Origin: Cornus controversa
Lineage: Eukaryota > Streptophyta > Magnoliopsida > Cornales > Cornaceae
Assembly (NCBI GenBank): GCA_026545225.1
Contig: CM048848.1
Coordinates: 17,659,353-17,723,352, forward strand
Direction: 5' to 3'
Length of the DNA stretch: 64,000 nt
In this document: piece after piece, positions 32,457-44,900 of the stretch
Numbering within the stretch: position 1 is the stretch's first letter
Layout: the number at the start of each line of letters is the position of its first letter
Program-made: the position numbers and the translations under genes
The notes under the pieces: model-generated
The model's database searches: none
Told to the model about the DNA's origin: nothing
The model's input: the letters and a program-made list of their open reading frames with translations, nothing else

Positions 32457-34337
32457 TGACAATTCGAGTTTACAAGCAACACCTCATTATCCCCTTGCCG
32501 AGGGATATCAATTCTCTTACCCCTCTTGGCCTTAACTAGTTTAGGTTTCTCCCTACCATCATCCATGTGCATAGAGATAACACTAATTGAAGGGATTAAC
32601 ATCTTACCTCCAGTAGCTTTAGAGACTCCAATTTTAGCAGTATCTATATCAACAGTACCCTTAGCCATAGCATCTTCAGCAGCAGAGTTTATACACTCCA
32701 TATCAGGTGCAGGGGCTAGGACACAATCATCTGTTGTATCAGCTCTATTCAGGTTCTCATCCATAGGCTTAACTTTGTCTATCCCAGCTTCCAGGTCCCC
32801 AAATTCAACTTCCTCTTCTAAACCACTCAATGCCTGAAACTGATTAACATTCTCATTACCATTCTGCTGGACAGTATGCTTTTGGAAAATTCCACCTACC
32901 ATCATGTTTTCCTGAGTAGTGTTGTCAGCTTTATTCCCCTTCTTATTCACCACCCTCCAAATTTGTGTATCAGTAGGCACCTGTTCTAACACTTTAGTAT
33001 GTTCCGTTTCCTCTTTCTTCAATCCACAATTCTTATTGGAATGCCCAAAACTATGACATAATGTACATAACAGGGGTTTCCACTGATATTCCACTAAGAT
33101 AGGGATCTTCGAACCATTTTTGAGCTTCAGCTTGAATTCCGAAATCAACTCCTGTTCAGGGTCAATCTCAACACAGACTCTCGCATAACTAATTCTCTTC
33201 TTCATCAACGTCATTGTATCAGCATTTAAAGGCTTCCCCACAGCACTTGCTATATAGCTCAAACCAGTTGTGGTCCAATATTCCATAGGAATATTGTAAA
33301 GTTTTACCCAGACAGGCAACCTATCCAGTTTATCCTTATCTAATTCCATTCCTTCTTGCCACTTTTTCAACACAACATGCCTACCCAGGATATGCCATGG
33401 CCCCTGTTGATACACAGCATCTCTACTGGCCTCAGCATCAAATTTAACGGAGAAAAACTGTGCCCAACACCTCCCTCAAACCCAAGTTTCCCCATATTTT
33501 ATACACTACAGAACTCACTACAGGGTAAGGCAGAAGACGATCAATAAAGTAACCCACCAAGGTGTTATTCCATTCACCCGATCCCTTATCCGGTACTTCT
33601 GATGGCGGTGCCACCACCATTTCCTCATCTTCCTTAACCGGTGGAAAGAATTTGAAAACATCCCGATCCTCTTTCGACACCCCAGCGACCAGAGATGCCC
33701 AAGATTTTCCTTCTTTGTTTAAATCCAACGGTACATTATTCTCCTCCGTTCGATTATTTTCAATAAACGGCTCTCCTTGCGTCTTTGATATATCCTGTAG
33801 ATTTATGTTTAGTCCAGATGATCCATCTATACCATCCACGTGTTTACTCCCTATATCGGCATCAGTACCCTTGCAAAAGACCTGATTCAAACCCTGCTCG
33901 TCAGATCCACTAGCCTCGTTCCTTCCACGGGCCTCCTTCCTCGATTCACCTGAATCAACCTTCCAATTTGATCCACCAAATCGACCACCCCCATTACCGA
34001 GATTTTGCCGATGTCCACCAAATCGACCCCATAGCAAACCTCTCCACCCACCAACTCGCCCTGGACCTCCACCATTTACTTGAGCATTCCTTAATACCAC
34101 ATTTTCTTGCTTCAGCATAGCCATCTCCTCACTCAAAGAGATCTTGTCTCGAGAAGTTAGATGCAAGGATTCCTTAGTGTCCATCTCAATGGCCTGATCA
34201 GATTTATTGTCCAGATCCACTTCGTCATCCATACCTTCATCCTCTCCACTATAGAAAAATTTTGATAGAACAGTCCGATCGCTTACAACTCCAGGTTTCA
34301 GATTCACCTCTTCCACACAGACCTCGTCTTCTCCCAT
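32453..34337 (-). pseudogene. LINE-C ORF1 (DUF4283 and CCHC), one frameshift
   Basis: The start is ATG at 34337 (MGEDEVCVEEVNL). An acidic N-terminus and a short heptad-like stretch (MAMLKQENVVLRN) precede a Gly/Arg/Phe-rich region (WRGLLWGRFGGHRQN, GGGRFGGSNW). The DUF4283 domain starts EWNNTLVGYFIDRLLPYPVV near 33580 and continues GPWHILGRHVVLKKW near 33390. A small deletion near 33455, just after REVLGT, breaks the frame; LINE-A shows the expected DKGFFFKF text there. The second part (33415-32453) carries VWVKLYNIPMEYW and the zinc knuckle CTLCHSFGHSNKNC, then a hydrophilic tail. It would bind element RNA in the ribonucleoprotein. Its TGA stop (32455-32453) overlaps the ORF2 start. Confidence 0.9.
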
Positions 34338-34592
34338 GAGTTCTATACTGATCTCTCAACACAACCACCAGCAATCACCGAGACACCAGACAAACTCCGA
34401 ACAAGTCACAGCGATATCAAAACTCAGATCTATTACAAGAGACAATCTCACCCAAATTCAGAGAATTGAATACCAGTCACCAAACTTGCATCACAGAACC
34501 TCTTGCACTCCGTAGAGAGAGAAAGTTAGTGAGAGAAGCTCTCAACTAACCCCCCACCTCATGCTCGTTGTTTCTCATATTTTATTGATTTT

Positions 34593-37500
34593 GGTGCTAG
34601 GAGTTCAGTTTATATGTGTTTAAGAGGTTCACTGGAAGCTTTCAACCTCTGTTTCATGCTGTTTTAGATTACAATATGTGTCATCAGTTTCTGATAGATA
34701 TGATTTGTTATCAGCTTCACAGTTAATTTTTGTCAAAAACATAGCAAGAATTGATATTTGGGTTCTAACAGATTCACATAGCCGTACTCAAGTAGGTTGA
34801 AGTTTGTTGAATTGTGAGCTCTCTTAACTACAACTGAGTTAGCAAGAAAATTTTAAGACTGTTCATAAATTCTTACAAAAGCAAGAATTGATATTTGGGT
34901 TCCTCTTGTTTCATATATTTTAAGGCAAAATGCAGGTTCTGTCACTGTAGAAGAATCTTAAATTTTGTTCTACCTGAGTTTTATAATATATACTACTAAA
35001 GCTCACACGTGCGTTCATTACAAATCTATGTGCGTGTGTTCATGTACTATTGGAAGGTTGTAATACCCCGTAATTTTAAAGTTATTTAATTTGAGTTTTT
35101 CATTTATTTAAATTGTTTATTTTGTGAGTATTTAAATGCTTTAGTTAAAAATTTTCCAATATCTGTTATTTGTTACTTAATATAGATGTTTGATTATGTG
35201 GTATTAAGTGTTGATAGCCTTTAATAATGTGTGCAAATTTTGTTGTAAATGTATTTTATTGTTTTTAAGTAAAAATATGTCGGTGTTTTATTATTTTGTT
35301 GGACCATACTTGTGTTCTTTATTTTTAATTATCTTCATGTTAGGTTGGGGGAGAGTTTGGATTGGATTATTTGGGTTTGGGTTGAGTTTGGGCTGGATTA
35401 GGTTGTATTATAATTGTTTAGGTTATAGTGAGAGTGAGAAGGGGGGTTGGCTCTCTCGCTTCGAGTTTAGGGTTTTGTGAAGGGAGAGAAAACTGAAAGT
35501 AGAAAGAGAAAGAGGTAAGGAGAGTGAAAGCTGTTCCTACATTGCTCGGCTGTTCATGGTGGTCCGGTACTGGCGGTAGGTGGACGGAGGTGTTACCGGC
35601 GTAGGAGTTAGCTGGGTACGGTAGTTTCTTGGTTGGTTGATTGGCCGAAATACGTAGAGTGGGTTGTGTAGTGAAGCTTGGTGGGTTCAGTTCTAGGTGG
35701 TCCGGTAATGGCGACGGGACTGCCATGGGAAGTTGTGGCTGCGAGTTTGGTGCCGACGTGAGGAGATTCACGTCCATGGTGGCTCTCTCTCAAATGGGTC
35801 TTTGTTTCGGGTTGAAGATGGCCGGAAGTTGGTCTGCGTGGTAGCTAGCTTGGCCGTGATATGGTGGTGCTGGGCCACAGATTTGGGTGGGTCTATTCAT
35901 GGAGGTTCACGTAGTCATGGAGATAGTAATGATGAATTTACGCTAGTCTTGGGTTGAAGGTTGATGATGATGCATGTCCATGGGAAAGCGGTGGGTCCAG
36001 GTATTGGGTGTTTCATTGAAAACACTCTCAAAGGTGTACCATTTTTTTTACCTTCTAAAATCAGCTTGTCTCACAGTCACAGGCACACATGAAATTGGGG
36101 TTAATCTTATAAATTTACTGCTATCATAGAAATCTGATTTATGTCCATTTCAGAATTGATTTGTTTGATTTTTACGAGTCTGAGTTTGATTTCATGTGTA
36201 TAACTGCGTTTATCAATTGCTTTGATTAATCGAATATGTGGACCTTGAATGCTTCATTTTTTTATGTTCTATTTTTTTTTTATATGATCTGTTGGACAAA
36301 TACAAAGCTTGCCTTGAATTTTTTTACTATACTGAAGTTGTTAACGCGGCGGGGCCGAGATCGGCGGCGGTGGCGGGAGCAATTGGTGGAGTGGTGGTTG
36401 GGGTTGCGGTAGCGGGGAAGCAGGTGATGAAGAGATACGTGCCGATATGAGGGTTTGGTTTGTGCCTCTATGCTTTATTTTAATTGTTGCAAAATTTTGA
36501 TCTGTTCAGATATAAAGGTGTTCATCACCGTCTGATGAAATTGTGTTCAATTATTGAATATATTCAGCATGAAAGATTCATGCTTTGATATATATTTATT
36601 TGATTATGTTGTACTTTGTAGAAGATATGGATGATGAATAATTTGAATCAACCTTGTTATGAGAATACCATTATATGTTTTTTCAAATCCAATTTATGTA
36701 GAGATAGTTTGTAGTTTTTTTATTACAAGTGTTCAAATGAATGGCTGATTGTTTTTAAAATTCCAATATATGTTGAGAGAGCTGATTAGTTTTTCTTATC
36801 TCTGTGTTAAAATGAATTGTTGATTGGTGCAATGTTAGCTTTATATTCTTGTTCTAAATTACGATTATCTTCGAGATGCTATTTTTAGGTTTAGTTTGCC
36901 CTCTATATATGGATGGAATGATGTATTGACTGTCGTCGAAGTGCTGCTGTTGTTCTATTTGGAAAATTAGTGTTTTGAGAGTAAGATGCTTGAGACTATT
37001 TGTTGTGAGACTATAGTGATAGCTTTTATATTTTTCTAATTATGCGTGTTCTAATGAATGCTGATTGATGCATGTGTAGTTTTTATATTCCTGTTGACCT
37101 CAGGATGCTGTTATTATGTTATGGATGGATCATTGTACTGACCATGTGTTGCCAAAATGATGCTACTTTTCTACTGGTAAGTTTGTGTTTTGAGAGTAAG
37201 ATGCTTGAGAATTTCTGGTGACTTCCTTTGAAAATCTTCTATGCTTTCTTAGACATGCAGAGTTAGTTTCACTAATGTAGTAATATTTAGTTTCTCGCTC
37301 TCTAATATCTTTGTTGAAGAAAATTTGCCTTGAGGAATGAAATGCCCTAGTAATTTGGCTGTTAGTTACCTGTTGTAGACTGGGATTACTAGAAGTTTTT
37401 GCTGTTGCCATATCGATATAGTAATTGAGATGGATAAAATTTAGACAATCACAAACTATTGAAAACAGATTAACCTGGACACATGTAATTTAAGTAAAGA

Positions 37501-38940
37501 TAACTTTTAAGGATTTTAGGCTTGTTTTATTTTTACGATGTTCGTATATTTTTTTCATTTTTTTTCTGTTGAACCTGTCTGGTTTGAAGATATTATTTCA
37601 TCGAGTGATAGTATTTCGGGGATTTATAAGAGCTAGGTGTAGGAGCTCCTTACCTCATGGTACTTATTGTGCTGGTGATTATTATGTGGATTTTGGATGT
37701 TTGAATATATGTGTTGTAAGTTATACATGTTTTGTTGGTATTTGAGTGCCTATGTGATGACAATATAAATATGTGGATTGTGAATCTGAGTGCCTATATG
37801 CTCATAATTTATTTGTATGAATTGTATATGGTTGGTGTATAAATTGTATATGCTTGTTTGCGTAGATGCTGATAACTAATGCATATGAATAGTTGATGTT
37901 TTGAATGCTATTTAATGATAACTGTGAAATTTGAGCATGATATATATTTTTTATAAATTGAGTTGTTCAAGGTATGGTTTTGCAGGATTTGGAAACACGT
38001 TCTAAATATTTATGAAAATTTATTTTATATACTAACTAATTATACATGATTAATTAGATTTATTATCATAATCATTTGTCTTTTTGTTTTCATGGATCAT
38101 AATTTTTTTCTCCTAGTTGGTACATACTCCCAAAAAATTGTTTGCATCAAATGATTGTTAGGCAGTAGGACCAAGTTCTTTATCCACTTGAGTCATCCCA
38201 TTATGATTGTGGATGGATGAATGGTTTTATATGGTTTGTGGTGTGGTGTTTATACATGCATGAAGCTTTAGGATTTATGTTTTTGTTGTAGTTTTATGGC
38301 AATTGTAAAGGACAAAATAATTGTTGTCCTCGGCCAATTTATGTTTATTGCAAATTATTATGTATCTCTCACAAAGCCATGTAATAGTTTGTAGAGAATA
38401 TCTCCAAGGAGATTTCTCAAGCCTCTAGCCATGGAAGACGTGCCAAAGGTTTCTTGTGCATGAAAAAGTTTGAAATTTCTTCAAGTCCAAGCACGTGATG
38501 AGAATTGCTCGTGAAGAACTACGTGGAGATTAAGTTTTTTAGAGATATAGGTTAGATGAGCTTCATCTATGGTTTTATCTTTTATCTCTTATATTTTATG
38601 CATATATAGATATATAACTATTATGTTATGTTGATGCACGATAATTATTAAATTATGAGAGAGTAACTTGTTTGATAAGTTTTGACTTAATATTTAAATT
38701 GGAGTTAATTTATCTAGATACTTTCTATTTATAGTAGTTTTCAAAAAATATTTTATTTTTAAAATTAATTAAGTATTTTTTTTGAAATTATGAAAACAAT
38801 AGAAATAGAAAGTAAATATTTTTGAAAATTTTCTTATTTAAAGGTCTCCAATTTAAATATGAAAAGTCATATGGATCTAGCTCTCTCTAAATTTAATAAC
38901 TATTACATTAAAATATCGGCAAATATATATGTATAATTTA
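34593..38940. other. Left-arm inner region, no intact gene
   Basis: Mirrored at 49090-54480. 34588-34785 is the second tandem unit interrupted by LINE-C. 35440-36000 is a GC-richer island with overlapping ORFs on both strands. A minus-strand Pro-rich frame (35777-35418) is open in both arms but has no domain. From 36480 to 38940 the DNA is AT-rich and without recognisable genes. Confidence 0.5.
36340..36450 (+). pseudogene. Short GC-rich exon-like remnant, left-arm copy
   Basis: GC-rich patch in AT-rich surroundings, reading AAGPRSAAVAGAIGGVVVGV then AVAGKQVMKRYVPI and a stop. It looks like a single Gly/Ala/Val membrane helix with a basic C-terminal tail, that is, the last exon of a small membrane protein. 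I do not recognise the protein. The right-arm copy (52540-52445) keeps the frame but lacks three residues (VMK) before RYVPI. The left copy has about 165 bp less upstream than the right copy, so its upstream exon border may be lost. An upstream exon was not identified. Confidence 0.4.
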
Positions 38941-41900
38941 TTGTGTAGTATATTGTATTAATATGGTTTAATAGTTAGTTAAATAAGTTATTATTTATGT
39001 TACATAATTTATTATTAGTTAAATAGTTTGTTAAATAAATTATTATTTATTATTAGTTGCATAGTCTTTTAATTACATGATTTGTTTGGGTTTAGAGATT
39101 CAAGTTTTTGGGTTTTAGTTTTGGGGTTTCGAATTCGGGGTTCCGGTTCGGCTTTAGTTTAGTTTATTGTTTATGTTAATTAGTTTTTAATTCATAATAA
39201 ATTATTATTTATGTCACATAGTTTGTATTTAATAAAATATTATTATTTATGGTTCATAGGTTTTAGGGATTGGCTTTCGAGGTTTCGAGTTTGTGGATTT
39301 GGGGTTCGGGATTTAGGAGTTAGGGTTTATTATTAGTTAAATACTCTTTTAATTATATAGTTTGTTTGGAGTTTGGGGATTCGAGTTCTCGTTTTTCGGA
39401 TTTTAAGTTTGGAGTTTTGGACTTGGGGTTCTAGTTCGGCTTTACTTTAATTTATTATTTATGTTAAAAAGTTATTAGTTAATAATAAATTATTATTTAT
39501 TCTACATAGTTTATTTTTAGTTATATAGTTTGTTAAGTAATTTATTATTTATGCTTCAAATTTCATTATTAGTTACATACTTATTAATTACATAATTTGT
39601 TGGGATTTGGGTTTTCGTGTTTCGGGTTCTAGGTTTGAGGTTTTATAATTTACAGTTTCAGTTCGGTTTTAGTTTAGTTTATTACTTATGATAAATATTT
39701 TTTAATTCATAATAAATTACTCTTTATGTACATATTTATTATTAATTATGTAGTTTATTAAATAAATTAGTATTTAAGCTACATCTTTCCTTATTAGTTA
39801 GATAGTTAGTTCAATAAATTATTATTTATACTTTTTTAGTTTATTAAATAAGTTATTATTTATGCTACATAGTTTATTATTAATTACACAGTTAGTTAAA
39901 TAAATTATTATTTATTATTAGTTGCATAGTCTTTTAATTATATAGTTTGTTTGGAGTTTCGGGTTTCTAGTTTTTATGTTTCAGATTTTTGTTTTTGGGT
40001 TTTGGATTTGGGGTTCCGGTTGACTTTAGTTTAGTTTATTATTTATTTTAATTAGTTTTTAATTCATAATAAATTATTATTTATGGTTTAGTTAAATGGT
40101 CTTTTAATTATATAGTTTGTTTGAGGTTTGGGGATTCGAGTTTTCGTACTTCGGAGTTCTAGTTCTGCTTTAGTTTAGTTTATTATTTATGTTACAAATT
40201 TTTAGTTACTAATAAATTATTATGCTACATAGTATATTATTAATTATATAGTTTGTTAAATAAAATATTATTTAAGCTACGTAGTGAATTATTAGTTAGA
40301 TAGCCAGCAAAATAATTTATTATGTAATTTATTATGTATGCTTCATAGTACATTATTAGTTATATAGTCTGTTAAATAAATTATTATTTATGTTACATAA
40401 TTTATCAGAAATTTATTTAATATATTATTATTTATACTTAGGGATTTAGGTTTCGGGGTTTGGGGTTTAGAATTTAGGCTTTATTATTAGTTACATAGTC
40501 TGTTAATTATATAGTTTGTTTGGTGTTTGGGGATTTGAGTTTTCGTGTTTCGGGTTCTAGATTTATGGTTTATAGTTCAGAGTTTCAGTTCGGCTTTAGT
40601 TTAGTTTATTATTTATGTTAAATATTTTTTTAATTCATAATAAATACATTTTTATTATTACTAATAAATTATTATTTAAGGTACATGGTTACATAGTTAG
40701 TTGAATATTTTATTATTTATGTTTCATATTTCATAATTTATTATTTAGTCTGTTAAATAAGTTATTATTTATACTACATTATTTATTATTAGTTACATAG
40801 TTTGGAGTTTGTGGATTCGGGGTTTGGGGTTTAAGAGTTAGAATTTATTATTAGTTAAATAATCATTTATTATATTGTTTATTTGGAATTTAGGGATTCG
40901 AGTTTTCGTGTTTCGGATTTTAGGTTTAGGGTTTCGGATTCGTGATTCTAGTTTGGCTTTAGTTTAATTTATTATTTATGTTAAAAAGTTTTTAGTTAAT
41001 AATAAAATATTATTTATGCTACATAGTTTATTATTAATTATATATTTGTAAAATAAATTATTATTTAAGCTACGTATTCAATTATTAGTTAAATTATTAT
41101 TTAGCTAATTATTATTAGTCATATAGTCTGTTTAATAAATTATTATTTATTCATTATATTATTATTTATATTACATAAGGTCTAGGAACTGGGGTTTTGG
41201 GGTTTATAATTTAGGCTTTATTATTAGTTACATAGTTTGCTAATTACATAGTTTGTTTGGGTTCGGGGTTTTGAGTTTGGAGATTCAGGGTGTGGGGTTT
41301 AAAATTTAAGCTTTATTAGTAGTTACATGGTCTATTAATTATATAGTTTGTTTGGGGTTTGGCAATTTTGATACATATTTATTATTAATTATATAGTTTG
41401 TTAATTAGATAGGTTAATAATTTATTATACTTCATAGTTCATAATTAGTTGTTTAGTCTATTAAATAAGTTATTATTTATGCTACATAGTTTGGGGTTTA
41501 GTGGTTTGGAGTTTGTGAATTTGAGGTTTGGGGTTTTGGAGTTAAGATTTTTTATTAGTTAAATAGTCTTTTAATTATATAGTTTGTTTGGAGTTTTGGA
41601 ATTCGTGTTTTTGTGTTTTGAATTTTAGGTTTAGGGTTTCAGATTCGTGGTTCTGGTTTGGCTTTAGTTTAATTTATTATTTATGTTAAAAAGCTTTTAG
41701 TTAATAATAACATATTATTTATGCTACATAATTTATTATTAATTATATAGTTTATTAGTTCGATAGTTAGAATAATAATATATTATTTATGCTTCGTAGT
41801 TCATAATTTAATGATCTAGTATGTTAAATAAGTTATTATTTATGTTATATAGTTTATTTATTATTTGTTACATAGTTTGGGGTTTTGGGGTTTGGAGTTT

Positions 41901-44900
41901 GTGGATTTGGGGTTTGAGGTTTAGGAGTTAGGATTTATTATTAGTTAAATAGTCTTTTAATTATATAGTTTGTTTGGAGTTTTAGGATTCGTGTATCGGG
42001 TTTTAGGTTTCGGATTTGTGGTTCTAGTTCGGCTTTAGTTTAGTTTATTATTTATGTTAAAAAGTTTTTAGTTAATAATAAATTACTATTTATGCGACAT
42101 AGTTTATTATTAATTATATAGTTTGTTAAATAATTATTATTTAAGCTACTTAGTCAATTATTAGTTTGATAGTTTGTTAAGTAATTTATTATTTATGCGT
42201 CATAGTTCATTAATAGTTATATAGTCTATTAAATAAATTATTATTTATGCTACATAGTTTATTAGATATTTATTTAATATATTATTATTTATACTGCATA
42301 AGGGTTAGGGATTGGGGTTTCGGGGTTTTGAGTCTGTCAATTACATAGTTTGTTTGGGGTTTGTGATTTGTTTTTCATGTTTCGGATTCTAACTTTGTGA
42401 TATAGGATTCGGAGTTTTGGTTCGGTTTAAGTTTAGTTTATTATTTATGTTAAATATTTTTTAATTCATATTAAATAACTATTTATGATACATATTTATT
42501 ATTAATTATATAGTTTGTTAAACAAATTATTATTTAAGTTACATGATTCCTTATTAGTTAGATAGTTAGTTTAATAATTTATTATTTATGCTATATAATT
42601 CATAATTAGATATTTATTTTGTTAAATAAGTTATTAATAATGATACATAGTTTATTATTACTTACATAGTTTGTTAAATAAATTATTATTTATTATTAGT
42701 TAAATATCTTTTAATTAAATAGTTTGTTTGATTTAAGGATTCGAGTTTTAGTTTTGGGGTTTTGGATTTGAGGTTCCGGTTCGGTTTTAGTTCAGTTTAT
42801 TATTATTTTAATTAGTTTTTAATTCATAATAAATTATTACTTATGCTACATAATTTGTGTTTAATAATATATTGTTATTTATGGTTCATAGGATTTAAGG
42901 ATTGGGGTTTCTGGGTTTGGAGTTTGTAGATTCGGGAGTTTGGGGTTTAGGAGTTAAGATTTATTATTAGTTAAATAGCCTTTTAATTATATATTATTTG
43001 TTTGGTGTTTGGGATTCAAGGTTTCATGTTTTGGGTTTTACGTTTGGAGTTTCGGATTCGAAGTTCTGGTTCGGTTTTAGTTTAGGTTATTATTTATGTT
43101 AAAAAGTTTTTAGTTAATAATAAATTATTATTTATGCTACATAGTTTATCAGATATTTATTTAATATATTATTATTTATACTCCAATAAGGGTTAGGGAT
43201 TGAGGTTTCGGGATAATTATTACTTAAGCTAAATAGTTTATTAGATATTTCTTAAATAAATTTTTATTTATGCGATATAGTTTATTATTAATTACATAAT
43301 TTGTCAAATAAATTATTATTTATGCTGCATTGTTTATGAAACATTTGTTTAATAAATTATTATTAGTGCCACATACTTTATTAGATATTTGTTAAATAAA
43401 ATATTATTTATGCTATATAGTTTATTTTTAATTAGATATTTGTTGAGTAAATTGTTATTTATATTACATAGTTATTTTATTTATGTGATATAGTTTATTA
43501 TTAATTACATAGTTTGTCAAATAAATTATTATTTATGCTACATTGTTTATAAAATATTTATTTAATAAATTATTATTCATGCTACATAATTTATTAGATA
43601 TTTGTTAAATAAAATAATATTTATGCTATATTATATATTTGATAAATAAATTATTTTTTATGCTACATAGTTAATTATTAATTCGATATTTGTTGATTAA
43701 ATTATTATTTATGCTACGTAGTTTATTTTTAATTAGATATTTGTTGAGTAAATTTTTATTTATATTACATAGTTATTTTTATGTTTAATATCTGTTAAAT
43801 AAATTATTATTTATGATACATAGTTCATTATTAGTTCAATATTTTGTTAAGTAAATTATTTTTTATGTTTCATATTTTATTAAATATTTGTTAAATAAAT
43901 TATTATTCATGCTACATAGTATAATAAATATTTGTTAATAAAATTAATATTTGTTAAAGAAATTATTATTTATGCTACATAGTTAATTATTAATTAGATA
44001 TTTGTTTATCAAATTATTATTTATACTACATAGTTTATTGTTAATTCGAAATTCGTTAAATAAATTGTTATTTATACGACATAGTTTATTAATTTTTTGT
44101 TAAATAAATTATTATTCTTGCTACATAGTTTATTAGATATTTGTTAACTAAAATATTCTTCATGCTACGTAGTTTATTATTACTTACATAATTTGTTAAA
44201 TAAATTATTATTTATCCTTCATAGTTTATCATTAAGTGGATATTTTTTAAATAAATTATTATTTATGTTACATTGTTTATTAGATGTCTGTTAAATAAAT
44301 TTTTATTTATTCTATAGTTTATTATTAATTACATAGTTTGTGAAATAAATTCTTATTTATGATACAGTTCATTTTTAGTTAATTTTTTAAAATAATTTAT
44401 TATTTATGCCACATTGTTTATTGGATAATTGTTTAATAAATTATTTTTCTTGGTACATAGTTTATTAGATATTTGTTATATTACTTAATATTTATGTTGT
44501 ATTATATATTTGTTAAATAAATTATTATGTTACAGTTTATTATTAATAATTTATTTGTTAAATACATTATTATTTACACTACATAGTTTATTTTTAATTA
44601 GATATTTGTTGAATGAATTATTACTTATGTTACGTTCATTTCTAGCTAAATATTTGTTAAGTAATTTATTATTTATTATGTTACATATTTATTAGTATTC
44701 GTTTAATAAATTATTATTTATACTATGTTAGATATTTGTCAAAGAAATTATTATTAATGCTACATATTTATTAGATATTTGTTAAAGAAATTATTGTTTT
44801 GGCTTTATTAGTTATTTGTTAAATAAATTATTATTTATGCTATATAGTTAATTATTCATTAGATATTTTGAAATTATTATTTTTGCTATATTGTTTATTG

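Larger units (their letters stand above)
28277..34576 (-). mobile_element. L1-type LINE (LINE-C), full length with target-site duplication
   Basis: A 6.3-kb minus-strand element with all parts: 5' UTR (34576-34338), ORF1, ORF2, 3' UTR (28833-28289) and poly(A) tail (T run, 28273-28288). The target duplication ATATTTTATTGATTTT is at 28261-28276 and 34577-34592. The right arm has the uninterrupted site (TATATTTTATTGATTTTGGT in reverse complement, about 54480-54505), so this is a clean insertion made after the arms existed. It is the best-preserved transposon in the window but has five or six frameshifts, so it is now inactive. It is a close relative of LINE-A. Confidence 0.96.
13835..42600 (+). 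repeat. Left arm of giant inverted repeat
   Basis: Sequence from 13835 onward is found in reverse complement in 47050-64000. Outer part: position x pairs with about 77835-x (13835 with 64000; 16606-16920 with 60915-61229; 17290-17601 with 60234-60545). Between 19.6 and 21.3 kb the sum is about 77864. Inner part: after a 4.8-kb right-arm gap and the LINE-C insertion the sum moves to about 89070 (35208-35480 with 53682-53864) and then to 88100 at 38300. The outer end cannot be seen, because the right arm leaves the window at its match to 13835. The inner end lies in satellite DNA and could be anywhere from about 41.7 to 42.6 kb. Confidence 0.93.

Noticed and set aside
35418-35777. Pro-rich minus-strand frame (MDVNLLTSAPNSQPQLP...), also open at 53303-53590
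   Set aside because: Both strands are open in this GC-rich island, there is no recognised domain, and the conservation follows from arm duplication alone.
39100-43100. Telomere-like text (TTTAGGG/GGTTTAGG variants) in the central satellite
   Set aside because: The motif is scattered and degenerate, recurs only once per 300-bp unit and never forms a run of TTTAGGG, so it is part of the satellite unit and not an interstitial telomere.
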